A stretch of DNA of 64,000 nucleotides from JBBQWT01 sp038210375 (GCA_038210375.1 JBBQWT010000016.1:20426-84425), one strand, 5' to 3'; counted from the stretch's first letter, positions 16,440-25,757 are shown. Numbers and translations are program-made. Notes: generated by a model from the sequence alone, not told the origin.

Positions 16440-18230
16440 CCTCCTCGCCCTCGTTCGGGATGGTGAAGCGCTGCGCCTGCAGATCGAACATGGTGCGATA
16501 GCGTCCGGCCAGCGCCATCAGTTCATCGTGGGCGCCGAGCTCGATGACCCGTCCCTGCTCGAGCACGCAGATGCGATCCGCATGCCGCACCGTGGAGAAG
16601 CGGTGCGATATCAGGATGGTCGTGCATTGGCGGGTGGCGGCGAGCAGTCGATCGAATATCTCCGCCTCGCCGCGCACATCAAGCTGGGCGGTGGGCTCGT
16701 CGAGCAGCACGACACCCGCGCCGAGGGTGACGGCCGCCAGCGCGCGAGCCAGCGCGATGCGCTGCCACTGGCCGCCCGATAGGTCGGTGCCGCCGTCATA
16801 GCCGCGGGCCAGCACCGTTTCCAGCGTGGCCAGGTTTGTGGCCCCGGCCAAATCCAGGGCGGCGCTTACGACATCGTCCGGCGCGCCGGCCGGCGCCACG
16901 TTGTCGCGCAGCGGCAGCTCGAGGCGAATGAAATCCTGGAACACGGCGGCGATGCGCGAGCGCCACGACGCCAGATCGAATTCGCGAATATCCACGCCGT
17001 CGACCTCGATCGCGCCGGACTGCGGATCGTACAACCGGCACAGCAGCTTGGCGATGGTGGTCTTGCCGGCGCCGTTTTGTCCGACGATGGCGAGCGAAGA
17101 CCCGGCGGGAATGGTGAGGTCGAAGCGCTCCAGGACCGGCGAGCCGGAGCTCGCGGGGTACGCAAAGGTAACCTCGCGCAGACGAATCTCGCGCGCTGGT
17201 TTCGCGTCGGCGGAGCGATTTCCGGATCGCAGGCCCCCGGCGGCACTCATCGCCGGTTCCAGCCGGAGCACGGCTGCCACTGGCGCCGCCGATCCGTCGA
17301 GCGCAAAACTAAAGCCGCCAAACGCGATCATCGATACTCCGATGGCGCTTTGCACGTAGACGACGAGTTCTCCGAGGCTGATGCGGCCACTGGCGGCCGC
17401 GCCCGCCAGTATCCAGAAAACCAGAAGATTCGCGGAGACGACCAGCAACACACTCCAGATGACAGGACGCTCGCGCAAACGGGTGGCCGCATACTGAAGC
17501 TCGTGCAGGCGAGTGCGCCGGGCAATGAAACGGTCAATCGTCCATCCGGCGAGGCCGAACAGCCGGAGTTCCTTGCTGGCCGGCGGGTCCACCGCCAGCC
17601 GGTAGGCGTAATCGGCGTCGCGTTGCGCGGCGCGCACTTCGAGGGTGTTGCGATCTTGCCAGACTCCGCTTTCGCGCAGGAGCCAGTGCGTCGCCAACCA
17701 CGCGCCCGCCAGCAGGATTGGCGGCCACCATGCGTATCGCGCGAGGATCACCGCGGACGCCACCCCGCCGATCATCTCGACCATGCCGGTCGCGATGAAA
17801 TCCATGGAGATCGACAGCGGCGGGCCGGTCATCCCCAGGTCGAAGTCGCGCGCCACGGTGAGATCGCTGGTGAGCGCCGGATCTTCGAGGTGTCCCATGC
17901 CCGGCGGGCGGACGCATGCCTCAGTCAACCGGTCGTAGAGCCATGCGGCGGTGCGATCGCCGAGGTTGGAACTGAGCGCCTGATGGATCGGGTGAGCACC
18001 TGCAGCAGCACGAAAATCGTGCCGGCAAAAGCCAGTGGACCGGCGAGAGAATTGCCGCGTTGCACGGCGCCGACGAGAACGCCCATCGCGATCGCGAACA
18101 CCGCGGGCAAGATCCCTCTCAGCAGCAGGGCCGCCCACCAGGCGGCCGCCAGACTGAAATCCGCCTTCGGAAGCACGGCGAAAAACTTCCATTCCTTGCG
18201 TTCAGTCAGCCGTCGAAACATGACCCTCAT
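16414..18230 (-). pseudogene. ABC exporter half-transporter, partner 2, with a one-base frameshift near the N-terminus
   Basis: The N-terminal 80 residues are read from 18230 in one frame (MRVMFRRLTERKEWKFFAVL, then a hydrophobic helix and IFVLLQVLT). The rest continues in another frame as PIHQALSSNLGDRTAAWL. The two join without loss if one G is added to the GGG at 17990-17992, so a single-base deletion or a homopolymer error is likely. The ATPase domain is intact: Walker A GQNGAGKT, signature DLSGGQWQRIALARA, Walker B VVLLDEPTAQLD and SHRFST. As written the gene could only be translated from an internal start at 18192 that replaces the first membrane helix. If the shift is an error it is a normal partner of the downstream transporter. 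Confidence 0.8.
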
Positions 18231-18403
18231 TCTGCCACAGCGACCTCTGAGCCTGTGCCCAGCTGGGGGCTCGCCATCAAGATAGCTGCCGCCGATTATC
18301 CTTTAAGTAATCGGAGCTAGACCTCGTGAATACACTGCTGACTTGACGTTGTAAGTGTAAAAGGCGAGTTTCGGCAATTACTCTGTGCTCAGCCGGCTTG
18401 GTT

Positions 18404-18817
18404 CTATGCTCCGGCCGCAATGCCGCGGCCGACGCGAAATACATGTCCGTCGGGATGCCTGACGTGCATCTCGCGAACGTTCCATGGCATGTCGGTGGGC
18501 GGAAAGGTTACGTCCAACCCCTCAGCCACACACTGCCGGTGAACCTCCTCGACATCATCCACAAAGACAGACATCCAGACGCCCTTGTCCGCTTGTTCGT
18601 CACCGGTTGGCCCGAAGGTGGCGGTGTTCGCGCCTCGCCCGCGTCCTCCCTGGCAATTCTGGCACAGAAAAATCTCGGAGTGTCCTGCACCCACCGCCCC
18701 AAACGCCGGCGGGGTCCCCCAGTCCCACAACTTTTTCCAGCCCCACTTCTCAAACCACTTGAAGCTTTCGGAGATATCGGAAACATTCAAAATCGGGGTG
18801 ATGCATTCGATATTCAT
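18404..18817 (-). CDS. VOC/glyoxalase-superfamily protein
   Basis: Read from the ATG at 18817 (MNIECITPILNVSDISESFK), about 137 residues; a longer in-frame reading to 18964 adds no conserved sequence. It has the two beta-alpha-beta-beta-beta halves of the vicinal oxygen chelate fold: ITPILNVSDISESFKWFEKW with an SEIFLCQNCQGG strand, then MSVFVDDVEEVHRQCVAEGL, VREMHVRHPDGHVFRVG. The H-x-D-P-D-G-H segment is typical of bleomycin-resistance/glyoxalase-like members. The metal ligand set is incomplete by eye, so it may bind rather than convert a ligand. Function unknown. Confidence 0.8.
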   Translation of the reverse strand: MNIECITPILNVSDISESFKWFEKWGWKKLWDWGTPPAFGAVGAGHSEIFLCQNCQGGRGRGANTATFGPTGDEQADKGVWMSVFVDDVEEVHRQCVAEGLDVTFPPTDMPWNVREMHVRHPDGHVFRVGRGIAAGA

Positions 18818-18988
18818 AGCGCGGAAAGAATAGCACCTCAGCCGGGTTGATGGAGTCAGGCTTTGGGGTAAACTCGCAGCCAGGACGAAGGGACCAGGAG
18901 CTACTTGCCCGTGACCAGGGGCGAAGTTCGCGGGTAGCCTCTTCATGCGCGCTGGTTGTGGCATTGCTTGAGAGCAAGGAGATCCGTT

Positions 18989-19351
18989 ATGGAAGCACGA
19001 GAGAAAATTAATTCAATTGGACATCCCGTGCCGGAGTTGCCGGTCGCTGATGTCGAACGCGCACAAGAACATTACAGAGATGCACTCGGTTTTGAGATCG
19101 GATGGCTATACCTCGGCAAAGAGATTGGGGCAGTGTCTCGCGGTGACGTGGCGATATTCTTTCGCCAGAAGAAGCCGCCGTTCGAACCTGCCGTTCACTG
19201 GGTATTCGCTGAAGATATCGACGCGTCCTACCAGGAATTGCAGTCGCGAGGCGCCAACATCGTGGATCCCCTGGAAAGAAAATCCTGGGGATTGCGGCAG
19301 TTCACCGTAAAGGACTTGGACGGTAACCTTTTCTATTTTCACCATGATTAG
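18989..19351 (+). CDS. VOC/glyoxalase-superfamily protein
   Basis: A 120-residue single-module VOC protein. The start at 18989 is set by AAGGAG about 5 nt upstream. Features are IPxLPVADVERAQEHYRDAL-like opening, AVSRGDVAIFFRQ in strand 3-4, VHWVFAEDIDASYQELQSRG, and the C-terminal LRQFTVKDLDGNLFYFHHD with the usual D-x-D-G-N-x-(F/I) turn. The family covers glyoxalases, dioxygenases and antibiotic-binding proteins, which cannot be told apart here. It is divergent from the preceding VOC gene and is followed by a truncated tspO fragment. Confidence 0.85.
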   Translation: MEAREKINSIGHPVPELPVADVERAQEHYRDALGFEIGWLYLGKEIGAVSRGDVAIFFRQKKPPFEPAVHWVFAEDIDASYQELQSRGANIVDPLERKSWGLRQFTVKDLDGNLFYFHHD

Positions 19352-19373
19352 CGCTTGCGTATAAAACTAGCGC

Positions 19374-19583
19374 ATGGGGAGGCCTTGGTCCGGCATCTTC
19401 TTGGGATGGCGCAAACCGGGTGTGGCCTTAGTGGAAATCGGCTTCTTGTGGTGCGCCATAGCGGCCACCACCGCTGTGTTTATTCGACACTCCCCCGCGG
19501 CGGGCTGGCTGATGATTCCTTACCTGGTGTGGGTTGGTCTTGCGTCTTACTTGAACCTGATGATCTGGCGGTTAAATCGGTGA
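19374..19583 (+). pseudogene. TspO/MBR family, 3' fragment
   Basis: Only about 69 codons, matching the last three helices of TspO/MBR proteins: FLGWRKPGVALVEIGFLWCA, then an AVFIRHSPAAGWLMIPYLVW segment and ASYLNLMIWRLNR. The W-x-x-x-P-Y-x-x-W-V-x-x-A-x-Y-L-N motif is diagnostic. Full TspO is about 155 residues, so the first two helices are missing and the ORF begins just after the stop of the VOC gene. It is most likely the remnant left by a deletion. Whether the fragment is made is unknown. Confidence 0.75.
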
Positions 19584-19616
19584 ACAACCACTACACGCGG
19601 CATACTCATTTCCGCG

Positions 19617-20249
19617 TCAGGAACCTAGGTTCACAATTTTCCCGATCCAGCCGGGTTCTGCTATCGCCGCACGCAGCAGGCAGTCGGCGCAGTCACCAAA
19701 GGAAAGCGGGAGGAGTGGGGCAACGCGTGCTAACGGACCTGCCGTGTAGCGACCCTTCGCAGGCTTATTCAGCAATCCGACCGGGCGAACGATGACCCAT
19801 TCCATATCACTGTGCTGCGCCATGCGCTCCGCAGCCGCCTTGTCAGCAACTGCGGCACTGAATATCAGGCCTGAAGCGCGGATGACCAGGCGGTTGGCCC
19901 ACGACAACTCGCGTCCGTCGCTCAAGCCGATTCCACTTTGCATTACAAATCGTCGAACGTTCGCACGTTTGCATTCAGCGAGAATTCTGGCGACACCAGT
20001 CGACATGAGTGTTCCCGGCGAGAGGTTCTTTTCTGGTCCGATGCAGCTTATGACGGCTTCCACATCGTCAAAGGCGCCGGACAGGCCGCCTGGAGAAAGG
20101 ACGTCCCCTCGAATCAAGGTCTGCCGCTCGTCTGGTGACAATCGCTCCGGATGACGCGCAACAGCCGTGACGACGTGTCCTTGAGCCAGCGCGCAGGTTA
20201 GCACGGCGCGCCCTGTCTTACCTGTCGCCCCAACCACCGCTATCTTCAT
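19617..20249 (-). CDS. NAD(P)-binding NmrA-like atypical SDR
   Basis: A 210-residue protein with an N-terminal Rossmann motif GATGKTGRAVL (residues 7-17), an arginine after strand 2 (AVARHPERL) that favours NADP(H), and FVMQSGIGLSDG and VIVRPVGLLN strands typical of the NAD(P)H-binding family PF13460 (NmrA/BVR-B-like). It lacks the classical YxxxK. Members act as redox sensors, flavin reductases or isomerases. No neighbouring gene specifies a role. The ATG at 20249 gives MKIAVVGATGK, the expected N-terminus. Confidence 0.87.
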   Translation of the reverse strand: MKIAVVGATGKTGRAVLTCALAQGHVVTAVARHPERLSPDERQTLIRGDVLSPGGLSGAFDDVEAVISCIGPEKNLSPGTLMSTGVARILAECKRANVRRFVMQSGIGLSDGRELSWANRLVIRASGLIFSAAVADKAAAERMAQHSDMEWVIVRPVGLLNKPAKGRYTAGPLARVAPLLPLSFGDCADCLLRAAIAEPGWIGKIVNLGS

Positions 20250-20521
20250 CTCTTTGTCCCTTTAACTCTTGGTCCTCTTAACTCGCGCCAATTCATTTTA
20301 ACTTCGGACTCCGATGGTCTCTTTTATCCTGATTTGCTGACCTGGAACTGCCGGCTGTATCGTCTTATCCTGCTTGACTATGGTCTGATGTCCAATCATC
20401 GTTCGGAGTGGAACAGAGTAACTCTGCCGCAAGATTGCCTACCGTACGCATTGATATTGAAAAGTCGCTTCAAACCAAGCAACCTACGCTAACCTTACAA
20501 GCGAAACACAGTCCATTCGTC

Positions 20522-21457
20522 ATGCCAACGTCCCATTGTGATTCATTGAAGCGGCTATCATTTCTCGCGATTGCGATCATCGCATCACGCGCCCCCGTTG
20601 AAGCACAGAATCCGCAAAACTCTCCCATAACCCTGGCGTATCAATTCAGCCATTCCATGAATGGGGATCCCTCTCTCTCGCCTGATGGCAAAGCCATGGT
20701 CTTGATATCTGAGGTGGCGGGCAAAGAGCAGCTCTTCACCATGAATCTCGACCGTTCCAGTCCGCACCAAATCACCAGCGACGATGCCAATCACGAGGAC
20801 CCGGCCTGGTCTCCCGATGGAAAGAAGATTGCATTTGTTTTGATCAGAGGGGATTTAGAGCAGATAAATCTGATGAACGCCGACGGCACTGGCGTCGAGC
20901 CTCTAACTCCGGCCGATCTACGCACGATTCATCCCAATTGGTCGCCTGACGGCAAAAGCGTTGCCTACTGCACTGACGACGACCTGAAACCACCGAAGAA
21001 GAACCCCTCTGAAATTTATTCGATCGAACTGAGCACCCGCCGTATCACCAGGCTTATTTACGGAGGGGTTAACACCTATCCTTCATGGTCACCGGACGGC
21101 AGGAAAATCGCTTTCCGCAGGATGTTGGGCGAGACCAATTCTGAAGTTTTCGTGGCCAACAGCGATGGCTCAGAGCAACGGAATCTCACCAACAATCCGT
21201 CGTTCGACGGCTGGCCAGCATGGTCGCCCGATGGCGCCAAGATCGCTTTCGCCTCTAATCGGAATCAAAACTATGAGATATACATCATGAATCCGGACGG
21301 AGAGCACGTCCAACGCGTTGCCGCCACTGAAGGACGAGCTACCGCCCCTCATTGGGCCAAAGATGGCAAAACTATTTATTTCTCTATTTGCAAGAAGATT
21401 GACTTCGGATTCGATTGCCAGATCTTTGCTGCCAGGTTGGATGCGTTCCCTAAGTGA
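20522..21457 (+). CDS. Secreted PD40/TolB-like beta-propeller protein
   Basis: From the ATG at 20522 there is a signal peptide (SLKRLSFLAIAIIASRAPVEA) and then six or so PD40 repeats. Each has the core W-S-P-D-G-x-x-I-A-F: PSLSPDGKAMVLIS, PAWSPDGKKIAFVL, PNWSPDGKSVAYCT, PSWSPDGRKIAFRR, PAWSPDGAKIAFAS, PHWAKDGKTIYFS. TolB-type propellers bind proteins or peptides in the periplasm; no Pal-binding context or catalytic domain is present. An earlier in-frame ATG at 20408 adds a non-conserved N-terminus. It may form a transcription unit with the next genes. Confidence 0.85.
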   Translation: MPTSHCDSLKRLSFLAIAIIASRAPVEAQNPQNSPITLAYQFSHSMNGDPSLSPDGKAMVLISEVAGKEQLFTMNLDRSSPHQITSDDANHEDPAWSPDGKKIAFVLIRGDLEQINLMNADGTGVEPLTPADLRTIHPNWSPDGKSVAYCTDDDLKPPKKNPSEIYSIELSTRRITRLIYGGVNTYPSWSPDGRKIAFRRMLGETNSEVFVANSDGSEQRNLTNNPSFDGWPAWSPDGAKIAFASNRNQNYEIYIMNPDGEHVQRVAATEGRATAPHWAKDGKTIYFSICKKIDFGFDCQIFAARLDAFPK

Positions 21458-21500
21458 GCATGCCAGCGGCAGACTACTTAGACTACGAGGAGCATGTCCT

Positions 21501-21623
21501 ATGAACGATTACTTTAGATCGTTTAACCAGAAACGAAGCTCGCCTTTTGTCATATTTAGCTTTCGTTTGCTGTATCCGGGGTTCAGCCTGCGCTCTCATC
21601 TAGACACGGAGAGTTATCTATGA
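21501..21623 (+). CDS. Possible 40-residue leader ORF coupled to the next gene
   Basis: An ATG at 21501 has a good ribosome site (GAGGAG, 8 nt upstream). The 40-codon frame ends in the TGA of an ATGA that is also the start of the next gene. This arrangement suggests translational coupling. The peptide (begins MNDYFRSFNQKRSSPFVIFS) has no known motif. The Shine-Dalgarno match and the overlap are visible; expression is speculative. Confidence 0.35.
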   Translation: MNDYFRSFNQKRSSPFVIFSFRLLYPGFSLRSHLDTESYL

Positions 21624-22528
21624 CCGCCCGAAAACTGAGCCCGATTCTGTTGCTGCTCTTTTTTCTCGTCTCACTGGCATCATCCCAAGCCCCCCATGTA
21701 CCCACTATGCAAGAGGCCGCCGCACTTCTCAAGTCGTCAAATAACCATGAGGCTGCTGTCGCGTTCCGCGGGATTCTTGATTCTGACCCTCGCAATCTCT
21801 TCGCACTGCAAGGTCTAGGACAGGCGCAGGAGAATCTTGGCTTGCGGGATGAAGCTTTCGCCACCTATACGAAGCTGCTGGAGGTCAGTCAGCAGCCTTC
21901 ATTTCCGACAAGAATGGCTATGCTGTCGAAAGCGGGAATATATGCTGCGAAGGGGGACCAGGAAAACGCTTACCTGTGGCTTGAAAAACTAATAATGACC
22001 CACCCTGGCAGCTATTTTCTAGGGATACTCACATCCGCAAAAGAGTTTGACTCTTTGCGTGAGCAACCTCGATTCAAGGAAACAGTAGAGCGCATGAAGC
22101 CTTGTAACACCCCGGAGTACCACCAATTCGACTTCTGGGTGGGAAGTTTTGATGTCCAGAATCCGCAAGGCGCGGTGGTAGGGCACAACGAGATCAATCG
22201 CTTGGCAGGAGGATGCGTTCTTCATGAAAACTGGGTTTCGTTTCGCGGGAGCGAGACCGGAACCAGTCTCAGTTTCTACGACTTTCGGGACAAGAAATGG
22301 CACCAGAGTTACTATGATAATTCCGGAATCATGGCCAACTATCCGCCGGTAACCGGCCAGTTCACGGACGGCAAAATGGTTCTATATTCGGCGCCGGATC
22401 CCCAGCTTCGCTCACGCTGGACCTATTACGAGATTTCTCCGGGCAAAGTGCGGCAAATGTCAGAACAATCAAATGACGGTGGCAAGACCTGGACTATAAC
22501 ATGGGATTCTTTCTACATGAGGAGATAG
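21620..22528 (+). CDS. Secreted TPR protein with a DUF1579-like C-terminal domain
   Basis: A 302-residue protein: signal peptide (RKLSPILLLLFFLVSLASSQ), then two TPR-like helix pairs (about 30-130; LLKSSNNHEAAVAFRGILDS and LGLRDEAFATYTKLLEV). A beta-rich domain starts at about 155: HQFDFWVGSFDVQNPQG, NEINRLAGGCVLHENW, LSFYDFRDKKWHQSYYDNSG, FTDGKMVLYS, WTYYEISPGKVRQMSEQSND. These are the strand motifs of calycin-like DUF1579 proteins. The fusion suggests a periplasmic binding function. Ligand unknown. Confidence 0.75.
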   Translation: MTARKLSPILLLLFFLVSLASSQAPHVPTMQEAAALLKSSNNHEAAVAFRGILDSDPRNLFALQGLGQAQENLGLRDEAFATYTKLLEVSQQPSFPTRMAMLSKAGIYAAKGDQENAYLWLEKLIMTHPGSYFLGILTSAKEFDSLREQPRFKETVERMKPCNTPEYHQFDFWVGSFDVQNPQGAVVGHNEINRLAGGCVLHENWVSFRGSETGTSLSFYDFRDKKWHQSYYDNSGIMANYPPVTGQFTDGKMVLYSAPDPQLRSRWTYYEISPGKVRQMSEQSNDGGKTWTITWDSFYMRR

Positions 22529-22862
22529 CAATCTTCGAAACTATTGTTCCTTAGATCACCTTTAGTTCAAGTGGATCGGCTCTGGGGGGAAGGGGGTAAA
22601 GGAGAGAGCTACTTATCTCTTACCTCAAGAACTTATGAACGCTCTGCCGGGTATGAACAATGATTGCAAGGCGCCCACCCTTCTGGTAACCGAGGTGCCT
22701 CCTTTAACTGGCCGCGTAGTGACGTCCGGGCACAAAGCTTTGCGAGCCAGATAGTTATCCGGCTTTCTTTGTGTCTCCAGGCACGACCTTTGGATTATCA
22801 AAGGGCCTGCTTTGCGATGAGCCAAACCCACTGCATTTATCCAGGCGGGCGCATCGGGAATT
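22529..22862. other. Intergenic region, nothing convincing
   Basis: About 330 bp follow the TPR/DUF1579 gene. ORFs on both strands lack motifs. A CACAAAG...CTTTGTG pairing around 22730-22790 looks like structured RNA at first sight but does not match a riboswitch consensus I can recall. Confidence 0.35.
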
Positions 22863-23137
22863 GAAACCACGACCGCCGCCATCTCCGGCGACCTGCAGTA
22901 TGTGAACCATGCCACCGGAGCGAAGGTGCACAGCGTGGCGTTCACTACATTCGTCATTACCGGCATGACCGCTACCTTCACGGGAACGTGTGCCAATAAT
23001 GGCGTGCCGTGTACGTTTAGCGTGTCAGCCACGACAATGGCGAACCCGGCAAGAATGATACCTTCACCATTTCCGTCTCCGGAGGGCCAACAGAAGGCGG
23101 AACCCTTCGCAGCGGCAACATTCAACCGCAACAGTAA
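22863..23137 (+). pseudogene. C-terminal fragment of a post-COAP-1-type surface protein, frameshifted
   Basis: One frame reads AISGDLQYVNHATGAKVHSV and VITGMTATFTGTCANNGVPC, then FSVSAT. The next frame continues NGEPGKNDTFTISVSGGPTE and ends GGTLRSGNIQPQ before a TAA at 23135-23137. D-N-G-E-P-G-x-x-D-T-F is the typical end of post-COAP-1 domains found in secreted acidobacterial proteins. A one-base loss near 23035 separates the two frames, and the N-terminal bulk of the protein is absent. It is a decayed remnant. Confidence 0.65.
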
Positions 23138-23151
23138 GCCCAGGCGGCAAA

Positions 23152-23174
23152 GAGCCCCGGCGGTTGCCGGGCTC
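23152..23174 (+). terminator. Hairpin after the post-COAP remnant (weak terminator)
   Basis: GAGCCCCGGC pairs with GCCGGGCTC around a GGTT loop (one bulged C). It sits just after the remnant's stop codon, as an intrinsic terminator would, but the T tract is missing, so it may be degraded together with the gene. Confidence 0.35.
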
Positions 23175-23378
23175 CTGAAAACGTCGCATAGTGAACTTCC
23201 AACACCCGGTGGTGAGTGCTACCGCCTGATACCATCAGTTTCGTTGATCCGCAAGAAGTTTTGCTCGCCGCTTTTTATTTCTCATCTGTTCTCCGCATCC
23301 AGCGCCGCTTCGGTTACGCACCCTCTCGCGGAGTTATACTGATCGGCGCCGCCGCCTCTTGGTGGAGGAGCACACTCA

Positions 23379-25757
23379 ATGGCGGATGACCCAAGTACTT
23401 TAAGCCCTCAACGCGGCGATCTGGACGTGACGATAGGGTCTCCGGGTCCACGGCCTGCGGCCATCTCGAACAGTTTTCCGGAAAGCATTGGGGGCTACCG
23501 CATCGTTCGGCTGCTTGGTCAAGGGGGCATGGGCGCCGTCTACGAAGCCGAGCAGGACCGGCCGCGTCGGAGCGTTGCGCTCAAGGTCATCAAGTCGGCC
23601 TGGGCGAGCCCTGACCTCCTCCACCGCTTCCAGCAGGAGTTCCAAGCCCTCGGCCGCCTCCACCACCCCGGCATCGCACAAATCTACGAGGCCGGCGCCG
23701 CCGACACCGGCTTCGGCTCCCAGCCCTTCTTTGCCATGGAGATCATCCGCGGCCAGTCCCTGACTGACTTCGCCGATACCCATCAGCTGAACACGCGCCA
23801 GCGCCTGGCTTTGATGATTCAGGTTTGTGAAGCGGTGGAGCACGCCCATCAACGCGGCATCATCCACCGCGATCTGAAGCCGGGCAATATTCTGGTGGAC
23901 GAGAACGGCCAGCCCAAGATACTGGATTTCGGCTTGGCGCGCGTCACCGATAGCGATGCCAAAGCCACCCGCCAGACGGATATGGGCCAACTGCTGGGCA
24001 CGCTGGCTTATATGAGCCCGGAGCAGTTTCTTGCCGATCCCCTGGCCCTGGATACGCGCAGCGACGTCTACGCCCTCGGAGTCATCCTCTATGAATTGCT
24101 GTCCCATCAAATGCCCTACCCCATGTCGCAACTGGTGCATGAGGTGATGCAGACCATCCAGCTCACCGATGCGGTTGCGCTGAGCTCGATCGACAGAGCG
24201 TATCGCGGAGATATCGAGACTATCGTCGCCAAGGCCCTGGAGAAGGACAAAACCAGGCGGTACGGGTCGGCGGCGGAACTGGCGGCGGATATCCGGCGCC
24301 ACCTGGAAGACAAACCGATCACGGCGAAATCGCCCAGTGCGAGCTATCAAGTAAAGAAATTTGCGCGCCGCCATAAGGTGTTGGTGTCCGCTGCGGCGAC
24401 CGTGTTTCTGGTCCTGGTCGCCGGCGTCGTCGTCAGCACCTGGGAGGCCATGCAGGCGCGGCGGGCGACCGCGACCGCGGAGGCGCTGAGCAACTTTCTG
24501 CAAAACGATGTGCTGGCGCAGGCGAGTGCCTCCAAACAGTCCGGTCCGAAGACCAAACCCGACCCTGACTTGAAGGTACGGACGGCTCTGGATCGAGCCG
24601 CGGCAAGCATCCCAGGCAAGTTCGACGCACAACCCGAGGTAGAGGCCGAGATTCGGGACACCATCGGACAGACTTACACCGACCTCGGCCTTCATCCGGA
24701 AGCACAGAAGCAACTGGAGCGCGCCCTCGACTTGTACCGCAAGGCCCTGGGAGCAGAGAACCCCAAGACCCTCACCACCATGAGCCGCCTGGGCACTGCC
24801 GCCTGGCATCAAGGCAAGTATCTCGAGGCGGAAGCGCTTCTCGGACAGACCCTGGAGATGGAGCGGCGGGTATTAGGTCCCGAGCACCGCGACACGCTGT
24901 ATTCCATGAATAACCTGGCCAACGTCTACCGGGGGCAGGGCAAGAGCGCGCAGGCCGAGGCGCTCTACAGCGAGACCTTCGAGCGCCGGCGGCGCGTGTT
25001 GGGTCCCGAGCATCCTGACACTCTGACCTCGATGAACAATCTGGCCAACGTTTATTGGTCGCAGGGCAAGTACGCGCAGGCCGAGGCGCTCTACAGCCAG
25101 GCCATGGAGATCCAGCGGCGCACGCTGGGTCCCGAGCACCCTGACACCCTGTTGTCCATGGGCAATCTGGCCGACACCTACGCCAAGCAGGGCAAGTACG
25201 CGCAGGCCGAGCCGCTCTTCAGCCAAACTATGGAGATCAGCCGCCGCGTGCTGGGTCCAGAGCACAATAGAACTCTTGGCTTTCTTTCGGATTTTGCATC
25301 CATGTACCAGCGCCAGGGCAAATATGCCCTGGCGGAGACTCATGCCGCCGCGGTCCTGGCGGGGCGCCGGCACGCCCTGGGCCCCGAAAACTCTGACACC
25401 ATGGAGTCGGCGGCCGATCTGGCGCTGGCCTACCAGTCGCAGGGCAAGTTCACCGAGAGCGAGTCTCTCGCCCGCGAAGTCCTGGCCTTCAATCAAAAGA
25501 AACAGCCCGACGACTGGCAACGATATCGCGCCGAGTGCCTGATGGGCGCCAGTCTGGCTGGGGAAAAGAAATACGCCGAAGCCGAACCGCTGTTGCTCGA
25601 AGGCTATGAGGGAATGGTCAAACGGAAAACCCGGATGGGATGGATGGGAGTCTCGAACTGGTATCACCTTGACCGCGCCCGCGAATGGAACGCCGCGCTC
25701 TACGAAGCCTGGGGCAAGCCGCAAAAGGCGGCCGAGTGGAAGCTAAGGCAAGACTGA
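23379..25757 (+). CDS. Membrane Ser/Thr protein kinase with kinesin-light-chain-type TPRs
   Basis: A 792-residue protein with a strong ribosome site (GGAGGAG, 8 nt before ATG). The kinase domain spans about 38-310: LLGQGGMGAVYEAE, VALKVIKSAW, IIHRDLKPGNILV, ILDFGLARV, LAYMSPEQF. A single transmembrane helix follows (VLVSAAATVFLVLVAGVVVS, about 335-354). The extracytoplasmic part has about seven 42-residue TPRs with L-G-P-E-H-P-D-T-L-x-S-M-x-N-L-A cores, as in kinesin light chain. It probably senses protein partners outside the membrane and signals through the inner kinase. This combination is widespread in Acidobacteriota and Planctomycetes. Targets are unknown. Confidence 0.94.
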   Translation: MADDPSTLSPQRGDLDVTIGSPGPRPAAISNSFPESIGGYRIVRLLGQGGMGAVYEAEQDRPRRSVALKVIKSAWASPDLLHRFQQEFQALGRLHHPGIAQIYEAGAADTGFGSQPFFAMEIIRGQSLTDFADTHQLNTRQRLALMIQVCEAVEHAHQRGIIHRDLKPGNILVDENGQPKILDFGLARVTDSDAKATRQTDMGQLLGTLAYMSPEQFLADPLALDTRSDVYALGVILYELLSHQMPYPMSQLVHEVMQTIQLTDAVALSSIDRAYRGDIETIVAKALEKDKTRRYGSAAELAADIRRHLEDKPITAKSPSASYQVKKFARRHKVLVSAAATVFLVLVAGVVVSTWEAMQARRATATAEALSNFLQNDVLAQASASKQSGPKTKPDPDLKVRTALDRAAASIPGKFDAQPEVEAEIRDTIGQTYTDLGLHPEAQKQLERALDLYRKALGAENPKTLTTMSRLGTAAWHQGKYLEAEALLGQTLEMERRVLGPEHRDTLYSMNNLANVYRGQGKSAQAEALYSETFERRRRVLGPEHPDTLTSMNNLANVYWSQGKYAQAEALYSQAMEIQRRTLGPEHPDTLLSMGNLADTYAKQGKYAQAEPLFSQTMEISRRVLGPEHNRTLGFLSDFASMYQRQGKYALAETHAAAVLAGRRHALGPENSDTMESAADLALAYQSQGKFTESESLAREVLAFNQKKQPDDWQRYRAECLMGASLAGEKKYAEAEPLLLEGYEGMVKRKTRMGWMGVSNWYHLDRAREWNAALYEAWGKPQKAAEWKLRQD

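Noticed and set aside
17077..18285. 402-codon plus-strand ORF over the second ABC transporter
   Set aside because: Shadow of a GC-rich gene; the minus strand carries Walker A, signature and Walker B motifs.
22680..22830. Possible riboswitch (c-di-GMP or similar) suggested by a CACAAAG/CTTTGTG pairing
   Set aside because: Conserved core elements of the classes I know are missing and the downstream sequence is a pseudogene.
23400..24812. 470-codon antisense ORF over the membrane kinase gene
   Set aside because: It is the mirror of a GC-rich coding frame, has no protein motif, and the sense strand encodes a complete kinase.
24700..25330. Regular DNA repeats about 126 bp apart, first considered as a tandem repeat or CRISPR-like array
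   Set aside because: They are codons of the 42-residue kinesin-light-chain TPR repeats, with no spacers or palindromic repeats.
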